Source: Neokomagataea tanensis (lineage in GTDB: Bacteria > Pseudomonadota > Alphaproteobacteria > Acetobacterales > Acetobacteraceae). Taken from it: a stretch of 64,000 nt of DNA. The notes under the pieces are model-generated. The model worked only from the letters and a program-made list of their open reading frames with translations. It was not told the origin of the DNA and searched no databases. Made by a program: the position numbers and the translations under genes. The stretch's first letter is position 1, and every line of letters begins with the position of its first letter. Of the stretch, positions 47,711 to 58,367 are shown piece after piece. Location of the stretch: assembly GCF_006542335.1 (NCBI RefSeq), contig NZ_CP032485.1, positions 529,501 to 593,500 of the forward strand, written 5' to 3'.

Positions 47711-49837
47711 ATGCTGGCCCTTCAAACGTCCTCTCACCCCAAAAAATACTTCTTGCTTTGCACAGCGCTAACCTTCGTCAGCGCTATGACGCTTCAATGC
47801 CTCACAAAACAAGCATTCGCTTCAGAAAACACAACAGCAACAACTAACAAACAAGACGCTAAACAAGCGCACAAAGCCGCAGCTGAAAAAAATGCTGCTA
47901 ATGCAGCGGGCTCCACAGAGTCTATCGTTGTGATCGGGCAAAAGCTGGGCCGCTTGCAAAATACAAACAGCGCTATCACCGTTCTGAGAAAACTTGATTC
48001 CAGCGAATACCGTTCGCTTTACGATGTCGTAAACCGCGTACCCAACATGATCGGCAATGCGGCCGATATTCCAACCATTCGTGGTGTTACTGGCTCTGGC
48101 GCAGGCGGTGGTGTTTTCACGATTATGTCTGGTAGTCGCCCACGGACCGCCGTGATCATCGACGGCCTGCCAGAAACATATGCCGGGCAGCGCTACGCGG
48201 ATTCCGGCACATGGGACATGGAGCAAGTCAGCGTACTACGTGGCCCGCAAGCAACGACACAAGGCCGTAATGCTATTGGTGGTGCCATCACCCTCTCGAG
48301 CAAGGCCCCAACGCAATTCTGGCAAGCCGCTATTCGCGGTGGTTACGAAAGTGCTGGAAGCAAAGGTACTTTTGCCGGAATGCTGTCAGGCCCAATTATT
48401 AAAGACGAGCTCGCATTCCGTATCACGGCCGACGGCGTGCGCGGCAACAGCTACATTCACTACCCCGGTACGAACTGGCCTTTCAATCCACGCGAAATTA
48501 GCCAAACCTCTGTCCGCGGTAAGCTCCTCTGGACACCAAAAGCCATTCCCAAACTCAGCGTGACGCTCATGGGATGGCACCGCGAGCAACAGGGCGAATA
48601 TCTCTATACATCCACGGCGCCAGATTTGTTCAATTACCGCTTCGATAACACCAACATGAACACCCGGGTTACGGATTCTAGCGTTGACGAAGCCAGCCTT
48701 CGCGCCACCTACCAAATCTCAAACGCCCTCTCAAACCAGCTCACATATGGCCATGTCTGGTATGATGCGGTCTTCCGCCAATCCAACGCTTTAGGAAGCG
48801 CCAACACTCTGGCGCATTTTGCGCTCAAAGAACAAAATAATACCGTCGAAGATCGTTTTATCTATGCACCTGCAGCTTCACGTTTAAACGCTGTTGGCGG
48901 ACTTTATTACTTCAATCGTGACCAAGACATTAAGTCTGACCTTGGCGTCAATGGCCCAGACAAAGAGCGCACCTACGCCGCTTATGTCGACGGCACTTTA
49001 CATCTGGTTGCCGGGCTCAACCTTATTGCTGGCGCCCGCGTCGAACGTGAAGAGCAAAAACGTGACGTGGCACTGTCATGGGGCAAAGTGCAGAGCGATA
49101 TTGGAACAACAATGTTCCTGCCAAAGGGTGGCCTGAGCTATACTTTCACCCCTGTTACCAGCGCCAGCTTTACAGTCCGCCGCGGCTATAACCCTGGTGG
49201 CGGTGCCATTGATTGGAACACTGGCTCTTATTATCAATACAATAAAGAAACAGTCACAACATACGAACTCGGGGGCCACACAGAACTGCTCGACCGAAAG
49301 TTAAACCTCAATACGAACTTGTTTTACAACGACTATCACTCCTATCAGGACCTTATAAACTATACCTTCGTAAATATTCCACGCGGACGTAGCCTTGGTC
49401 TTGAGGCAGAGGCTCTTTACAACTTCACAAAAAGCTTCCGCGTTTTTGGTGGGCTTGGGCTTCTGGCGACAAAAATTACACAGGCGCCAACACAGTATCA
49501 AAGCGTACAGGGCCAAAAATTCAGCAACGCTCCCTCTGCCACGCTGAACGTAGGCTTAGAGAAAACATTCAAAAACGGCCTCTTCTTGGGCGCGAACTTT
49601 AATCGCGTGGGAAGTTACGCCCCTCAAATTGCAAGCGGCCAAAGCGTTATCTCGGGCAATTACAATGTCTTGAACGCCAATATTGGCTATACGGCCCGCT
49701 ACTACACCTTGAGATTCTACATTAAGAATCTGACCAACGAGCATATTTTGTACAGCGGTCAGAAGCTGTGGTCAGGTGTACAGGGGCAGGTTGGTCAGCC
49801 TCGTGCCTTCGGCTTCACGGTTGATGGCCATATCTAA
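47711..49837 (+). CDS. TonB-dependent outer-membrane receptor
   Basis: A 708-residue outer-membrane receptor likely for ferric siderophore or similar. It has a signal peptide with cleavage near QAFAS, a low-complexity spacer rich in Lys/Ala, a TonB-box-like ESIVVIGQ, the plug domain (LYDVVNRVPNMIG, GPQATTQGRNAIGGAITL), and a 22-strand-type barrel ending with the aromatic-terminated FGFTVDGHI. A Fur box precedes it. It ends in a strong hairpin. Ligand cannot be told; GAGGGVFTIMSGSRPRTAVIIDGL is standard plug. Confidence 0.92.
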   Translation: MLALQTSSHPKKYFLLCTALTFVSAMTLQCLTKQAFASENTTATTNKQDAKQAHKAAAEKNAANAAGSTESIVVIGQKLGRLQNTNSAITVLRKLDSSEYRSLYDVVNRVPNMIGNAADIPTIRGVTGSGAGGGVFTIMSGSRPRTAVIIDGLPETYAGQRYADSGTWDMEQVSVLRGPQATTQGRNAIGGAITLSSKAPTQFWQAAIRGGYESAGSKGTFAGMLSGPIIKDELAFRITADGVRGNSYIHYPGTNWPFNPREISQTSVRGKLLWTPKAIPKLSVTLMGWHREQQGEYLYTSTAPDLFNYRFDNTNMNTRVTDSSVDEASLRATYQISNALSNQLTYGHVWYDAVFRQSNALGSANTLAHFALKEQNNTVEDRFIYAPAASRLNAVGGLYYFNRDQDIKSDLGVNGPDKERTYAAYVDGTLHLVAGLNLIAGARVEREEQKRDVALSWGKVQSDIGTTMFLPKGGLSYTFTPVTSASFTVRRGYNPGGGAIDWNTGSYYQYNKETVTTYELGGHTELLDRKLNLNTNLFYNDYHSYQDLINYTFVNIPRGRSLGLEAEALYNFTKSFRVFGGLGLLATKITQAPTQYQSVQGQKFSNAPSATLNVGLEKTFKNGLFLGANFNRVGSYAPQIASGQSVISGNYNVLNANIGYTARYYTLRFYIKNLTNEHILYSGQKLWSGVQGQVGQPRAFGFTVDGHI

Positions 49838-49854
49838 TATTTAATGCAGAATAA

Positions 49855-49890
49855 GGCATGTCTCTTTTTAGAGGGTGAAAGAGACATGCC
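49855..49890 (+). terminator. Terminator after TonB receptor gene
   Basis: GGCATGTCTCTTT (49855-49867) and AAAGAGACATGCC (49878-49890) form a perfect 13-bp stem with a ten-base loop, 17 bases after the receptor stop. Confidence 0.75.
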
Positions 49891-49910
49891 TCATGTTTAT
49901 GTAAGACAAT

Positions 49911-49933
49911 CAGCTTCCGAAAAACGGAAGCTG
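49911..49933 (-). terminator. Terminator after hemA
   Basis: CAGCTTCCG and CGGAAGCTG pair with a five-base loop, 12 bases past the hemA stop on the minus strand. No T-run follows, but together with the preceding hairpin it isolates two convergent genes. Confidence 0.7.
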
Positions 49934-49944
49934 TACTTGCTGTG

Positions 49945-51156
49945 TTACGCGGCTTTTGCGCGGCGAAGCTGATATTCCTGCCACAGAACATCTAACGCCT
50001 CGACCAACTCATCAATCATACCATCGTCGTGAAGCGGCCCCGGCGTGATACGCAAGCGCTCCGTACCACGCGGTACAGTGGGGTAGTTAATGGGCTGGAT
50101 GTAGTGGCCAAACCGTTTAAGCAACGCATCGGACAATTCACGGCATAGCTGCGCCTCTCCTACCATTACCGGGACGATATGGCTGGGATTGCCAACATGC
50201 GGAATATTCTTGGCGTTCAAAGCTTCCCGTAAATGAGCAACGGCGCGCTGCTGGCCAGCCCTTTCTTCCGAGTGCTCACGCAGATAGCGAACACTTGCCA
50301 ACGCGCCGGCCGCGATCATCGGCGGAAGCGCGGTTGAGAATATAAAACCAGAGCCAAAGGAGCGCACGAAGTCACAGAGCGGTGCTGAAGCGGCAATATA
50401 GCCGCCTACGACGCCGAAACCTTTACCGAGCGTCCCCTCAATAACCGTCAAACGATCAGAAAGTCCTAGCTTCTCGGCTATGCCGCCACCCTGCTCGCCG
50501 TACATGCCAACCGCATGCACTTCGTCCAAGTAAGTCATGGCACCGTAGCGATCGGCCAAATCACAGAATGCTTTGATAGGCGCTATGTCGCCGTCCATTG
50601 AGTACACAGACTCAAAAGCAATAATTTTAGGAACGTCAGCTGGCAGCGCCTTCAGGCGTCGCTCTAAATCTTCGACATCATTATGACGGAATATCTGCTT
50701 ATCAGCACGGGAGTGGCGTATGCCCTCAATCATGGACGCATGGTTCAGCTCGTCAGAAAGTACCACGCAGCCCTTCAACCGCCCTGCAATTGTGCCCAGT
50801 GTTACCCAGTTTGAAAGATACCCTGAGTTAAAAAGCAGGGCTGCCTCTTTCCCGTGCAGAGCTGCCAATTCCTTTTCAAGCGCGACATGATAATGGTTGG
50901 TGCCTGAAATGTTGCGAGTGCCGCCCGCACCAGCACCTGTCTCATCAAGCGCTTTGTGCATTGCGTCCAGCACAACCTTATTCTGCCCCATGCCAAGGTA
51001 GTCATTGGAGCACCAAACGGTTACTTCACGGTCCAAACCATGGTGAAAAGCTTTAGGAAAACGCCCTGAACGACGCTCCAGCTCAGCAAAATAGCGGTAA
51101 CTGCCATCCGCATGCAGTGCGTCAAGTGCTGTCTGGAATATCTGGTCATAGTTCAT
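49945..51156 (-). CDS. hemA: 5-aminolevulinate synthase
   Basis: Condenses glycine with succinyl-CoA to give 5-aminolevulinate, the Shemin route used by Alphaproteobacteria. The 403-residue PLP enzyme has [79 protein letters not shown] and the PLP lysine in [15 protein letters not shown]. The ATG has GGAG upstream. Its product feeds haem synthesis, relevant to the cytochromes and to biliverdin for the phytochrome in this window. The upstream gene on the same strand is a degenerate EAL protein. Confidence 0.96.
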   Translation of the reverse strand: MNYDQIFQTALDALHADGSYRYFAELERRSGRFPKAFHHGLDREVTVWCSNDYLGMGQNKVVLDAMHKALDETGAGAGGTRNISGTNHYHVALEKELAALHGKEAALLFNSGYLSNWVTLGTIAGRLKGCVVLSDELNHASMIEGIRHSRADKQIFRHNDVEDLERRLKALPADVPKIIAFESVYSMDGDIAPIKAFCDLADRYGAMTYLDEVHAVGMYGEQGGGIAEKLGLSDRLTVIEGTLGKGFGVVGGYIAASAPLCDFVRSFGSGFIFSTALPPMIAAGALASVRYLREHSEERAGQQRAVAHLREALNAKNIPHVGNPSHIVPVMVGEAQLCRELSDALLKRFGHYIQPINYPTVPRGTERLRITPGPLHDDGMIDELVEALDVLWQEYQLRRAKAA

Positions 51157-51250
51157 AGCGTTTTCTCCTGCACGGCTCTATGTAGGTTGCCCGCACGCAA
51201 TGCCAAGTGCGTCGTGACAGAGAAGACAGGCTGATACAAGCAACAGAAGT

Positions 51251-52228
51251 CTAAATAACACTTACCACTCGGGCGCCACGCATTTTTACACGTCTTCCCA
51301 AAGTTTCAGCAACGGCCCAAACACTACCCATCATTTCGTGGCAACCAATCGCGGTGGCAAACTCTCTCAACTCTTCTGTATCCACCCCACAGGCCACAAT
51401 CCTAAGCTTTAAAGCCTGCACCGCACTTAACGCTGCACGGTAAAAAGCCACTTTAACGGGGTCCAGCAGCGCATCATCGGCTTGAGCACGGCAAAGACGG
51501 CCAGAATTCAGAAGCACTGAGCAATCAAACTGCACGCCACTAAGAAGCCCGCCCAAAGCACGGTCTTTTAAAAGCGTCAAACTCGATACCCCGCTCCCAA
51601 AGCCCGATAAGTAAATCCCAACACCCCGGTCTCTCAACGCTGCCAGCGTGAAGCACGTTTCCACGTCTGAACGACGCAGACCATCTTCCGAAAAAACCAA
51701 ATCCAGACATGCGGGATCAAAGCCCGTGTCTTCTAAAATTGCAGCCAGACGTTCGTTAAACCCGGCATCTGGGGCTGAACTATCCCCCAGCGCCACCATC
51801 AGGCGCTTGCCCTTTTCCCATTGAGCCGCCTGTAAACATGCGGAGCGAAGAAGCTCCCCATCACTTTTTTGAACGGCATGTTCCGGGTTCTTGATCCGTG
51901 CTTTTCGAGCTATAGGGCGTGGAACAGAGAGGCCCAGTTGCTTCATATCAGCTTGTGCCCCGACGGGGTGCCCCTCAGGTTCAACAACTGGCTTATGCCG
52001 GGTTTGCCACCGCAATGCTGGTGGAGCGCTTTTACGTCGGGCACGCCGGCTGCGCAGGGTTGTCGCAAAAATTTCAGTATTAAATAAAATGCTTTTGAGG
52101 TCTTTGTCTCTGCCATTCGGTTCGTCTGAACCGTTGCCCTTAACAGTATCAGGCATATCTGACCGTGACACCAAAGCGTTCACCTGCTCCAAAACATCAA
52201 TGGCCGCGCCATCTTCGTAGGTGTTCAA
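51251..52228 (-). CDS. Degenerate, non-catalytic EAL-domain protein
   Basis: A 325-residue protein with a basic, disordered N-terminal half (LRSRRARRKSAPPALRW) and a C-terminal EAL-like barrel. Family echoes: ACLQAAQWEKGKRLMVALGDSSAPDAGFNERLAAILEDTGFDPACLDLVFSEDGL, in place of the usual LEITE; GVGIYLSGFGSGVSSLTLL, in place of DDFGTGYSSL; and a final IGCHEMMGSVWA. The EAL motif and the metal-binding Glu/Asp residues are absent, so it should not hydrolyse c-di-GMP; it may bind it or another partner. A TTG start with GAGGAG nine bases upstream. It lies 94 bases upstream of hemA. Confidence 0.82.
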   Translation of the reverse strand: MNTYEDGAAIDVLEQVNALVSRSDMPDTVKGNGSDEPNGRDKDLKSILFNTEIFATTLRSRRARRKSAPPALRWQTRHKPVVEPEGHPVGAQADMKQLGLSVPRPIARKARIKNPEHAVQKSDGELLRSACLQAAQWEKGKRLMVALGDSSAPDAGFNERLAAILEDTGFDPACLDLVFSEDGLRRSDVETCFTLAALRDRGVGIYLSGFGSGVSSLTLLKDRALGGLLSGVQFDCSVLLNSGRLCRAQADDALLDPVKVAFYRAALSAVQALKLRIVACGVDTEELREFATAIGCHEMMGSVWAVAETLGRRVKMRGARVVSVI

Positions 52229-52546
52229 CGCTGATATCTCCTCTTTATTTCGCGAAGATATTGCGTCTTAAAATTCTAATATTTCCTTAATTTCTGCCAT
52301 TTTTCCCTTTTTATCTGACACAAGACCATGTCGATACAAAATTCGTCGCAAATTACCACTCTTCTTCAAGGTATAAATAGATTACGAATTAAAACACCAT
52401 CGTTTGAAACACCCGCTTCGCTCTGGCGTTTGTTCCAGACCTTCACTGTTTGCCTTCCTCTTTTTCGAAGCTACCCCTTCGCATTTAAGAGAAGAAACAC
52501 TACCTAACCCTCCCAAGATTTCTTCTTGTCCTCAAGGACCCTGCAC
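52229..52546. other. AT-rich intergenic region, EAL / MFS
   Basis: About 318 bases between divergent genes. It is more AT-rich than the surroundings and holds promoters for both sides. I see no RNA gene and no strong hairpin. Confidence 0.4.
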
Positions 52547-53836
52547 ATGACGGCTTCCGCCATACGCACAGGCCCCGATACATCGGCCCCTAGCCCCTTC
52601 CGGCAACTGCTGCCATTTTGGCAAATTACGCTTGCGTCATTCTTGGGCTGGTTCCTTGATGCGTTTGACCAGACCAGCCTGCAATTCACCCTACCCGATA
52701 TCGCAAAAGATCTCGGCTGCACCCTAACCGCCCTTGGTGGTGTCCTCATGGCCCAAGCTATTGGACGCGCTATCGGCAATACAGGCTGGGGCTGGCTTTC
52801 AGACCGTTACGGGCGGCGCTTCGCATTCATGCTCGGCGTTATCTGGTTTGCTGTCTTTTCTGCCATGACAGGCCTCGCGCACAGCATTCTCTTTCTCATT
52901 GTTGTGCAATTCATGTTCGGCATTGGCTTTGGCGGCGAATGGACAGCATCTGCTGCATTGCTAATGGAAAGCGTGCCTGCACGGACGCGCCCTATGGCTT
53001 CCGCCATCATGATGTCTGGCTACGAAGTGGGGTATTTCTCTGCCAATGCCGCGCAAGAACTGGTTCTGCCACATTATGGCTGGCGTGCTCTTTTCTTCAT
53101 CGGCCTGGTACCGGCTTTGTTGGCGCTTTTCATTCGTATCGGTGTGAAAGAAAGTCCTGTCTGGCTCCGCAAACGCGCTGAACTACTCGACGGAGCGTCC
53201 CCTCAGGAAAAGCGCCCCCGCCCCAAATTCCGCTTCGACGCGGCGGCAATTCAGGCGATTTCCTTCATGGCCGTCTTGGAGTTCCAAAAAGCGGCAATTT
53301 ACACCTTTTATCCAACCATCCTGCGCACCTCACACGAGCCTGCCCTGCACAGCATTTTCTGGCCTGTTACGCTGTACTGCATTGGCTCTCTGACAGGAAA
53401 AATCCTTTGCGGCTGGCTAGCCCAAAAGTTTGGGGATCTCAAGGTCATGCTTGGGGCACTCGTACTCATCGTGCTGACCATCTGGCCGTTCCTAAACGCC
53501 GTATCTTGGCCTGCGCTTCTGGTCTCTGCCTTCGTAATGGGTGGCGCATCCTCGGGTATTTTCGCCCTCGTCCCGCATTACCTTTCCAAATGCTTCCCAT
53601 CGGAAACGCGCAGTTTCGGAATGGGGCTGGGCTATGCTCTTGGATCGCTGGGGCAAGGCATTGCCAGCCGCCTGATCCCCGGTATGGGACCAACACCAGC
53701 TACTCTGCCGATTGCGGCTGAATCGCTGGTCATCGGTTCATCTCTCCTGACGGCTGGCATTGCGATACTGCAACCTAAGCATCTCCCCGGCGCCGTCATG
53801 GAAGGCGACGAGGACGAACAAAAAGAGGGGCATTAA
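52547..53836 (+). CDS. MFS transporter, carboxylate/sialate:H+ symporter-like
   Basis: A 429-residue major facilitator with 12 predicted spans. The start at 52547 has AAGG eight bases upstream. GWLSDRYGRRFAFMLG is the MFS loop 2-3 signature and a central cytoplasmic loop (RKRAELLDGASPQEKRPRPKFRF) splits the halves. LGWFLDAFDQTSLQFTLPDIA resembles the family of lactate/sialate/aromatic-acid symporters, where the Asp-rich first helix is conserved. The substrate is unknown. The stop codon lies in the loop of a terminator hairpin shared with the convergent FAD enzyme gene. Confidence 0.88.
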   Translation: MTASAIRTGPDTSAPSPFRQLLPFWQITLASFLGWFLDAFDQTSLQFTLPDIAKDLGCTLTALGGVLMAQAIGRAIGNTGWGWLSDRYGRRFAFMLGVIWFAVFSAMTGLAHSILFLIVVQFMFGIGFGGEWTASAALLMESVPARTRPMASAIMMSGYEVGYFSANAAQELVLPHYGWRALFFIGLVPALLALFIRIGVKESPVWLRKRAELLDGASPQEKRPRPKFRFDAAAIQAISFMAVLEFQKAAIYTFYPTILRTSHEPALHSIFWPVTLYCIGSLTGKILCGWLAQKFGDLKVMLGALVLIVLTIWPFLNAVSWPALLVSAFVMGGASSGIFALVPHYLSKCFPSETRSFGMGLGYALGSLGQGIASRLIPGMGPTPATLPIAAESLVIGSSLLTAGIAILQPKHLPGAVMEGDEDEQKEGH

Positions 53837-53844
53837 GCCCCTCT
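53824..53844. terminator. Bidirectional terminator with MFS stop codon in its loop
   Basis: AGAGGGGC (53824-53831) pairs with GCCCCTCT (53837-53844) with loop ATTAA containing the MFS stop. On the minus strand TTTTTG follows the stem, so it is an intrinsic terminator for the FAD enzyme gene. Confidence 0.85.
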
Positions 53845-53875
53845 CCAACACTACTCTCTGGATTTCAACTCTACT

Positions 53876-55489
53876 TCAAACGGCAACCGCAGCAGCCACC
53901 CACTCAGCTACGCGGATGCCGTCAATCCCCGCTGAGAGGATACCTCCGGCGTAGCCGGCACCCTCACCAGCTGGGAAAACACCCTTCACGCTGGGGCTAT
54001 GCCCATCCTGCCCACGCCGCAAACGGATGGGCGAAGATGTTCGCGTTTCCACGCCCGTCATTACCGCGTCTGCCATGGAGTAGCCGCGCAATTTGCGCTC
54101 AAACCGAGGCAAAGCCTCGCGCATGGCCTCCGTGACAAAGTCCGGCAAACACAATGAAAGATCGGTGGGCGTCACGCCCGGCGTGTAAGACGGGATCACA
54201 CTACCCAATGTCGTGGAAGGCTTACCTTCCAAAAAATCACCCACCCGCTGTGCAGGCGCTCGGTAATCACCGCCGCCAACTTTGTAGGCCTCTTTTTCCC
54301 ATTTCCTTTGAAAGGCAACACCGGCCAACACGTCATCAGGGTAGTCCAGCTCAGGCTTAACCTCGACGACCATCCCCGCATTAGCATTCCGCTCTGCGCG
54401 GGAGTATTGGCTCATGCCGTTCGTAACAACCTGTTCCGGCTCAGATGTTGCAGCGACAACCTGACCACCGGGGCACATGCAGAACGAGTAAACACCACGC
54501 CCGTTGGACGCATGATGGACAAGTTTATAATCCGCAGCACCGAGCAAATGATGCCCCGCCTGGTCCCCAAAGCGCGCTGCATCAATAACCGCTTGAGGGT
54601 GTTCAATACGAACGCCAATAGAGAAAGGCTTTGCATCCATGGCAATGCCCTGACGGTGCAACATGGCAAACGTATCGCGTGCTGAGTGCCCTACGGCCAA
54701 CACAACATGCGATGCAGGCAACACGTCACCATTCGCCAAACGCAAACCTGTAAGGTGACGGTTTTCGCCTTCGCCCTCGGTTACGAGGTCGTCCACACGC
54801 GTGCTGAAACGGTATTCCCCGCCAAGACGCTCAATTTCTTCCCGCATGAACATGACCATTCTGACAAGTCGGAACGTACCAATATGCGGTTTTGAAATTG
54901 TCAGAATTTCTTCTGGTGCTCCTGCCCGTACAAATTCTTCCAAAACACGACGCCCGAGATTTCTCGGGTCAGAAACCCCCGAATAGAGCTTACCGTCTGA
55001 GAAGGTACCAGCCCCACCCTCGCCAAATTGAACATTACTCTCCGGCGTCAATACAGAACGACGCCACAAAGCAAAGGTGTCTTTAGTCCGTGACCGAACG
55101 TCCTTCCCCCTCTCCAGCACAATTGGCCTCAGGCCTGCCTGTGCTAATGTCAGGGCGGCCATCAGGCCACAAGGTCCAGCTCCAACGACAACAGGGCGCG
55201 GAGTATCGGCGCTAATAGCCACCTGCGGCAAACGATACTCAGTGTTAGGGCGCGGGCGGATATGTGGGTTTTCCGCATGCACGGCCAACAAACGAGCCTC
55301 GTCATCCACGGCACAATCTAGGCTGTACACAAGCACGATGTGCCCGCGTTTGCGCGCATCGTAACCCCGGCGTGCGACTGTCACGTCGCATTTTTGTGCC
55401 GCAGACAGCTTCAAGGCTGCACGTGCAGCCTCCTCCAAAGCCTCTGGAGTATGATCAAGCGGTAGACGTAGTTCTGTTAGGCGTATCAT
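53876..55489 (-). CDS. FAD-dependent oxidoreductase of COG2509 type
   Basis: A 537-residue flavoprotein of the uncharacterised FAD-dependent dehydrogenase group. The start at 55489 (MIRLTELRLPLDHTPEALEEA) is the family N terminus; longer starts run into the next gene. It has VVVGAGPCGLMAALTLAQAGLRPIVLERG as the Rossmann FAD motif, FGEGGAGTFSDGKLYSG, GHSARDTFAML, YSFCMCPGGQVVAATSE and a final FPAGEGAGYAGGILSAGIDGIRVAE. Function is unknown. It overlaps the upstream membrane protein gene by four bases. Confidence 0.9.
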   Translation of the reverse strand: MIRLTELRLPLDHTPEALEEAARAALKLSAAQKCDVTVARRGYDARKRGHIVLVYSLDCAVDDEARLLAVHAENPHIRPRPNTEYRLPQVAISADTPRPVVVGAGPCGLMAALTLAQAGLRPIVLERGKDVRSRTKDTFALWRRSVLTPESNVQFGEGGAGTFSDGKLYSGVSDPRNLGRRVLEEFVRAGAPEEILTISKPHIGTFRLVRMVMFMREEIERLGGEYRFSTRVDDLVTEGEGENRHLTGLRLANGDVLPASHVVLAVGHSARDTFAMLHRQGIAMDAKPFSIGVRIEHPQAVIDAARFGDQAGHHLLGAADYKLVHHASNGRGVYSFCMCPGGQVVAATSEPEQVVTNGMSQYSRAERNANAGMVVEVKPELDYPDDVLAGVAFQRKWEKEAYKVGGGDYRAPAQRVGDFLEGKPSTTLGSVIPSYTPGVTPTDLSLCLPDFVTEAMREALPRFERKLRGYSMADAVMTGVETRTSSPIRLRRGQDGHSPSVKGVFPAGEGAGYAGGILSAGIDGIRVAEWVAAAVAV

Positions 55490-56118
55490 GCGTGCGGGCC
55501 GTGCTTCTTTGCTGCATGCTCTGGGTCTGCGATCTGGGTGTCTGGCGTGCCTTCCATAATCCGGTCCATCAGCGCCATCAGCAGGCCAGATACAACGAAA
55601 GCAAGATGTATGCCCACGCTCCATTCTAATGCGCGCGTGCTCGTCTCATCGACGCGAATGAAATCCGCCAGAACGTGGATCGCTGACATTGCGACAATAG
55701 AAGCCATCAGCTTAATTTTAATATCGCCAAAAGTGACGTGACCAATCCATGCGGGATAATCTGCGTGTTCACGAATATCGAGGCGCGAAACAAAGTTTTC
55801 GTACCCAGAAAACATCACAATAAGAAGAAGATTGGCCAAAAGGACCAAATCAATCAGATCAAGAACACCAACAAATACATCATCAAAATCAAGATGATGC
55901 ACATGCATGACTAATTCTGCTAGTTGCTGGAAAAATTTGAACGCGACCAGCAGCAGCCCAATGGTCAGGCTGAAGTACAGCGGCGCGGCGATCCAACGCG
56001 TGGCAAAAAAAGCCCTCTCCATCACTTTCTCTATAGAGAGACCTCTCTTGGAACGAGACGAAGCAGCGGGAGCCGCATTCGTGCTCTCCGAAATATGGTC
56101 ATGTTGCATGTCAGTCAT
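55486..56118 (-). CDS. UPF0114 (YqhA-type) membrane protein
   Basis: A 210-residue membrane protein of the UPF0114/TIGR00645 family, of unknown role. Hydrophobic spans include ARW-following IAAPLYFSLTIGLLLVAF, VGVLDLIDLVLLANLLLIVMF and IHLAFVVSGLLMALMDRI. GYENFVSRLDIREHADYPAWIGHVTFGDIKIKLMASIVAMSAIHVL is the family signature. Its start ATG 56118 has GGAGG very close; the ATG at 56109 is an alternative. Its stop overlaps the FAD enzyme start (ATGA). It is divergent from the CDF genes. Confidence 0.9.
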   Translation of the reverse strand: MTDMQHDHISESTNAAPAASSRSKRGLSIEKVMERAFFATRWIAAPLYFSLTIGLLLVAFKFFQQLAELVMHVHHLDFDDVFVGVLDLIDLVLLANLLLIVMFSGYENFVSRLDIREHADYPAWIGHVTFGDIKIKLMASIVAMSAIHVLADFIRVDETSTRALEWSVGIHLAFVVSGLLMALMDRIMEGTPDTQIADPEHAAKKHGPHA

Positions 56119-56274
56119 GGCCTCCCTACTACGATCTTGTCTTTCTTTACGCCACACCCTTGTGACGTTTCTGCGTCGCTTCCACAAAATTATGCCTTGC
56201 CCGGACGACATATCTTTGGCGCAAGACCAAAATTGCGCTATGCAAACCCTCCCATAACACAGCCCCTTCCGAAA

Positions 56275-57386
<1,112 letters not shown>

Positions 57387-57387
<1 letters not shown>

Positions 57388-58277
57388 TGACCGATCGCCG
57401 TAATGTTGCACGCCTCTCGATTGGCGTCAGTCTTATTGTCTTGGCTGTAAAATATGCAGCCTATTTGGTTTCAGGCTCTGACGCCCTGCTTTCCGATGCG
57501 ATTGAAACCATACTTAATGTCATCGCTGCTTGCGGAACGCTTTTTGCGCTGACGGTTGCCATTCGCCCCGCTGATGACAACCACCCTTATGGCCATGGCA
57601 AAGCAGAATACCTTTCTGCCGTTATTGAAGGCGTGCTGGTTGTTCTCACGGCGTTAGGCATTCTCCTAATTTCCATCTTAGACTGGATGCATCCCCACCC
57701 TGTCAAAGCCCCGCTCTCCGGCGTGGCATTGAATGCTTTAGCTGGGCTTATCAACTTAATCTGGGCACGCATTCTCATCGGCGTCGGCCGTAAACAGAGC
57801 TCCCAAGCCCTCCTTGCTGCGGGCGAACACGTGCAGTCCGACGTCTGGGCGACTATTGCCCTCGTCATTGGCGTAGCGCTCATTCCTATCCTGCATTGGG
57901 ACCGGCTAGACGCACTGCTTTCTGGCATTGTTGCTATAAACGTTCTGCGCGCTGGCTTTTCCATGATGCGCCACTCCATGTCGGACCTCATGGATGAAGC
58001 CCCAGCCCCTGACTGCATTGATAACGTACGCAACGCAATTTCCCAAAGCGCAACAGGCGCAATTGAGGCGCATGACGTGCGTATCCGCAAAGTCGGTGAC
58101 CTGCATTTTGTTGAGTTCCACCTTGTTGTACAGAACGATATGAGCGTCGATGAAGCACATACGATTTGTGACCGGGTCGAGGCCGCTATTCGGGATGAGC
58201 TGGGCCGCGCCTCCATCCACATTCACGTTGAGCCAAGCAATAAAGCCAAGCACTCTGGTGTGCTCGTCTTATCCTGA
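57387..58277 (+). CDS. CDF family cation transporter (FieF-like)
   Basis: A 296-residue cation diffusion facilitator. Spans and motifs: SDALLSDAIETILN with Asp and Glu spaced as in the TM2 metal site, YGHGKAEYLSA, and AGEHVQSDVWATIALVIG (HxxxD) in TM5. A C-terminal cytoplasmic domain contains HDVRIRKVGDLHFVEFHLVV, and IHIHVEP at the end. It lacks a His-rich arm. It overlaps the upstream CDF gene by one base (TAATG), so the two form an operon. A metal role is firm, specificity unknown. Confidence 0.92.
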
Positions 58278-58367
58278 GCAGGTTGAAGAACTGCGACTTC
58301 ACTACATCACCCCGCAACGGAATCTTATCTTGCACGTTCCAGTATCCTTGACCCCATTCTTTTAAGG

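Noticed and set aside
55924..56274. 117-codon N-terminal extension of the first CDF gene
   Set aside because: It overlaps the divergent UPF0114 gene and promoter and is not like CDF N termini; ATG 56275 starts the family-like protein.
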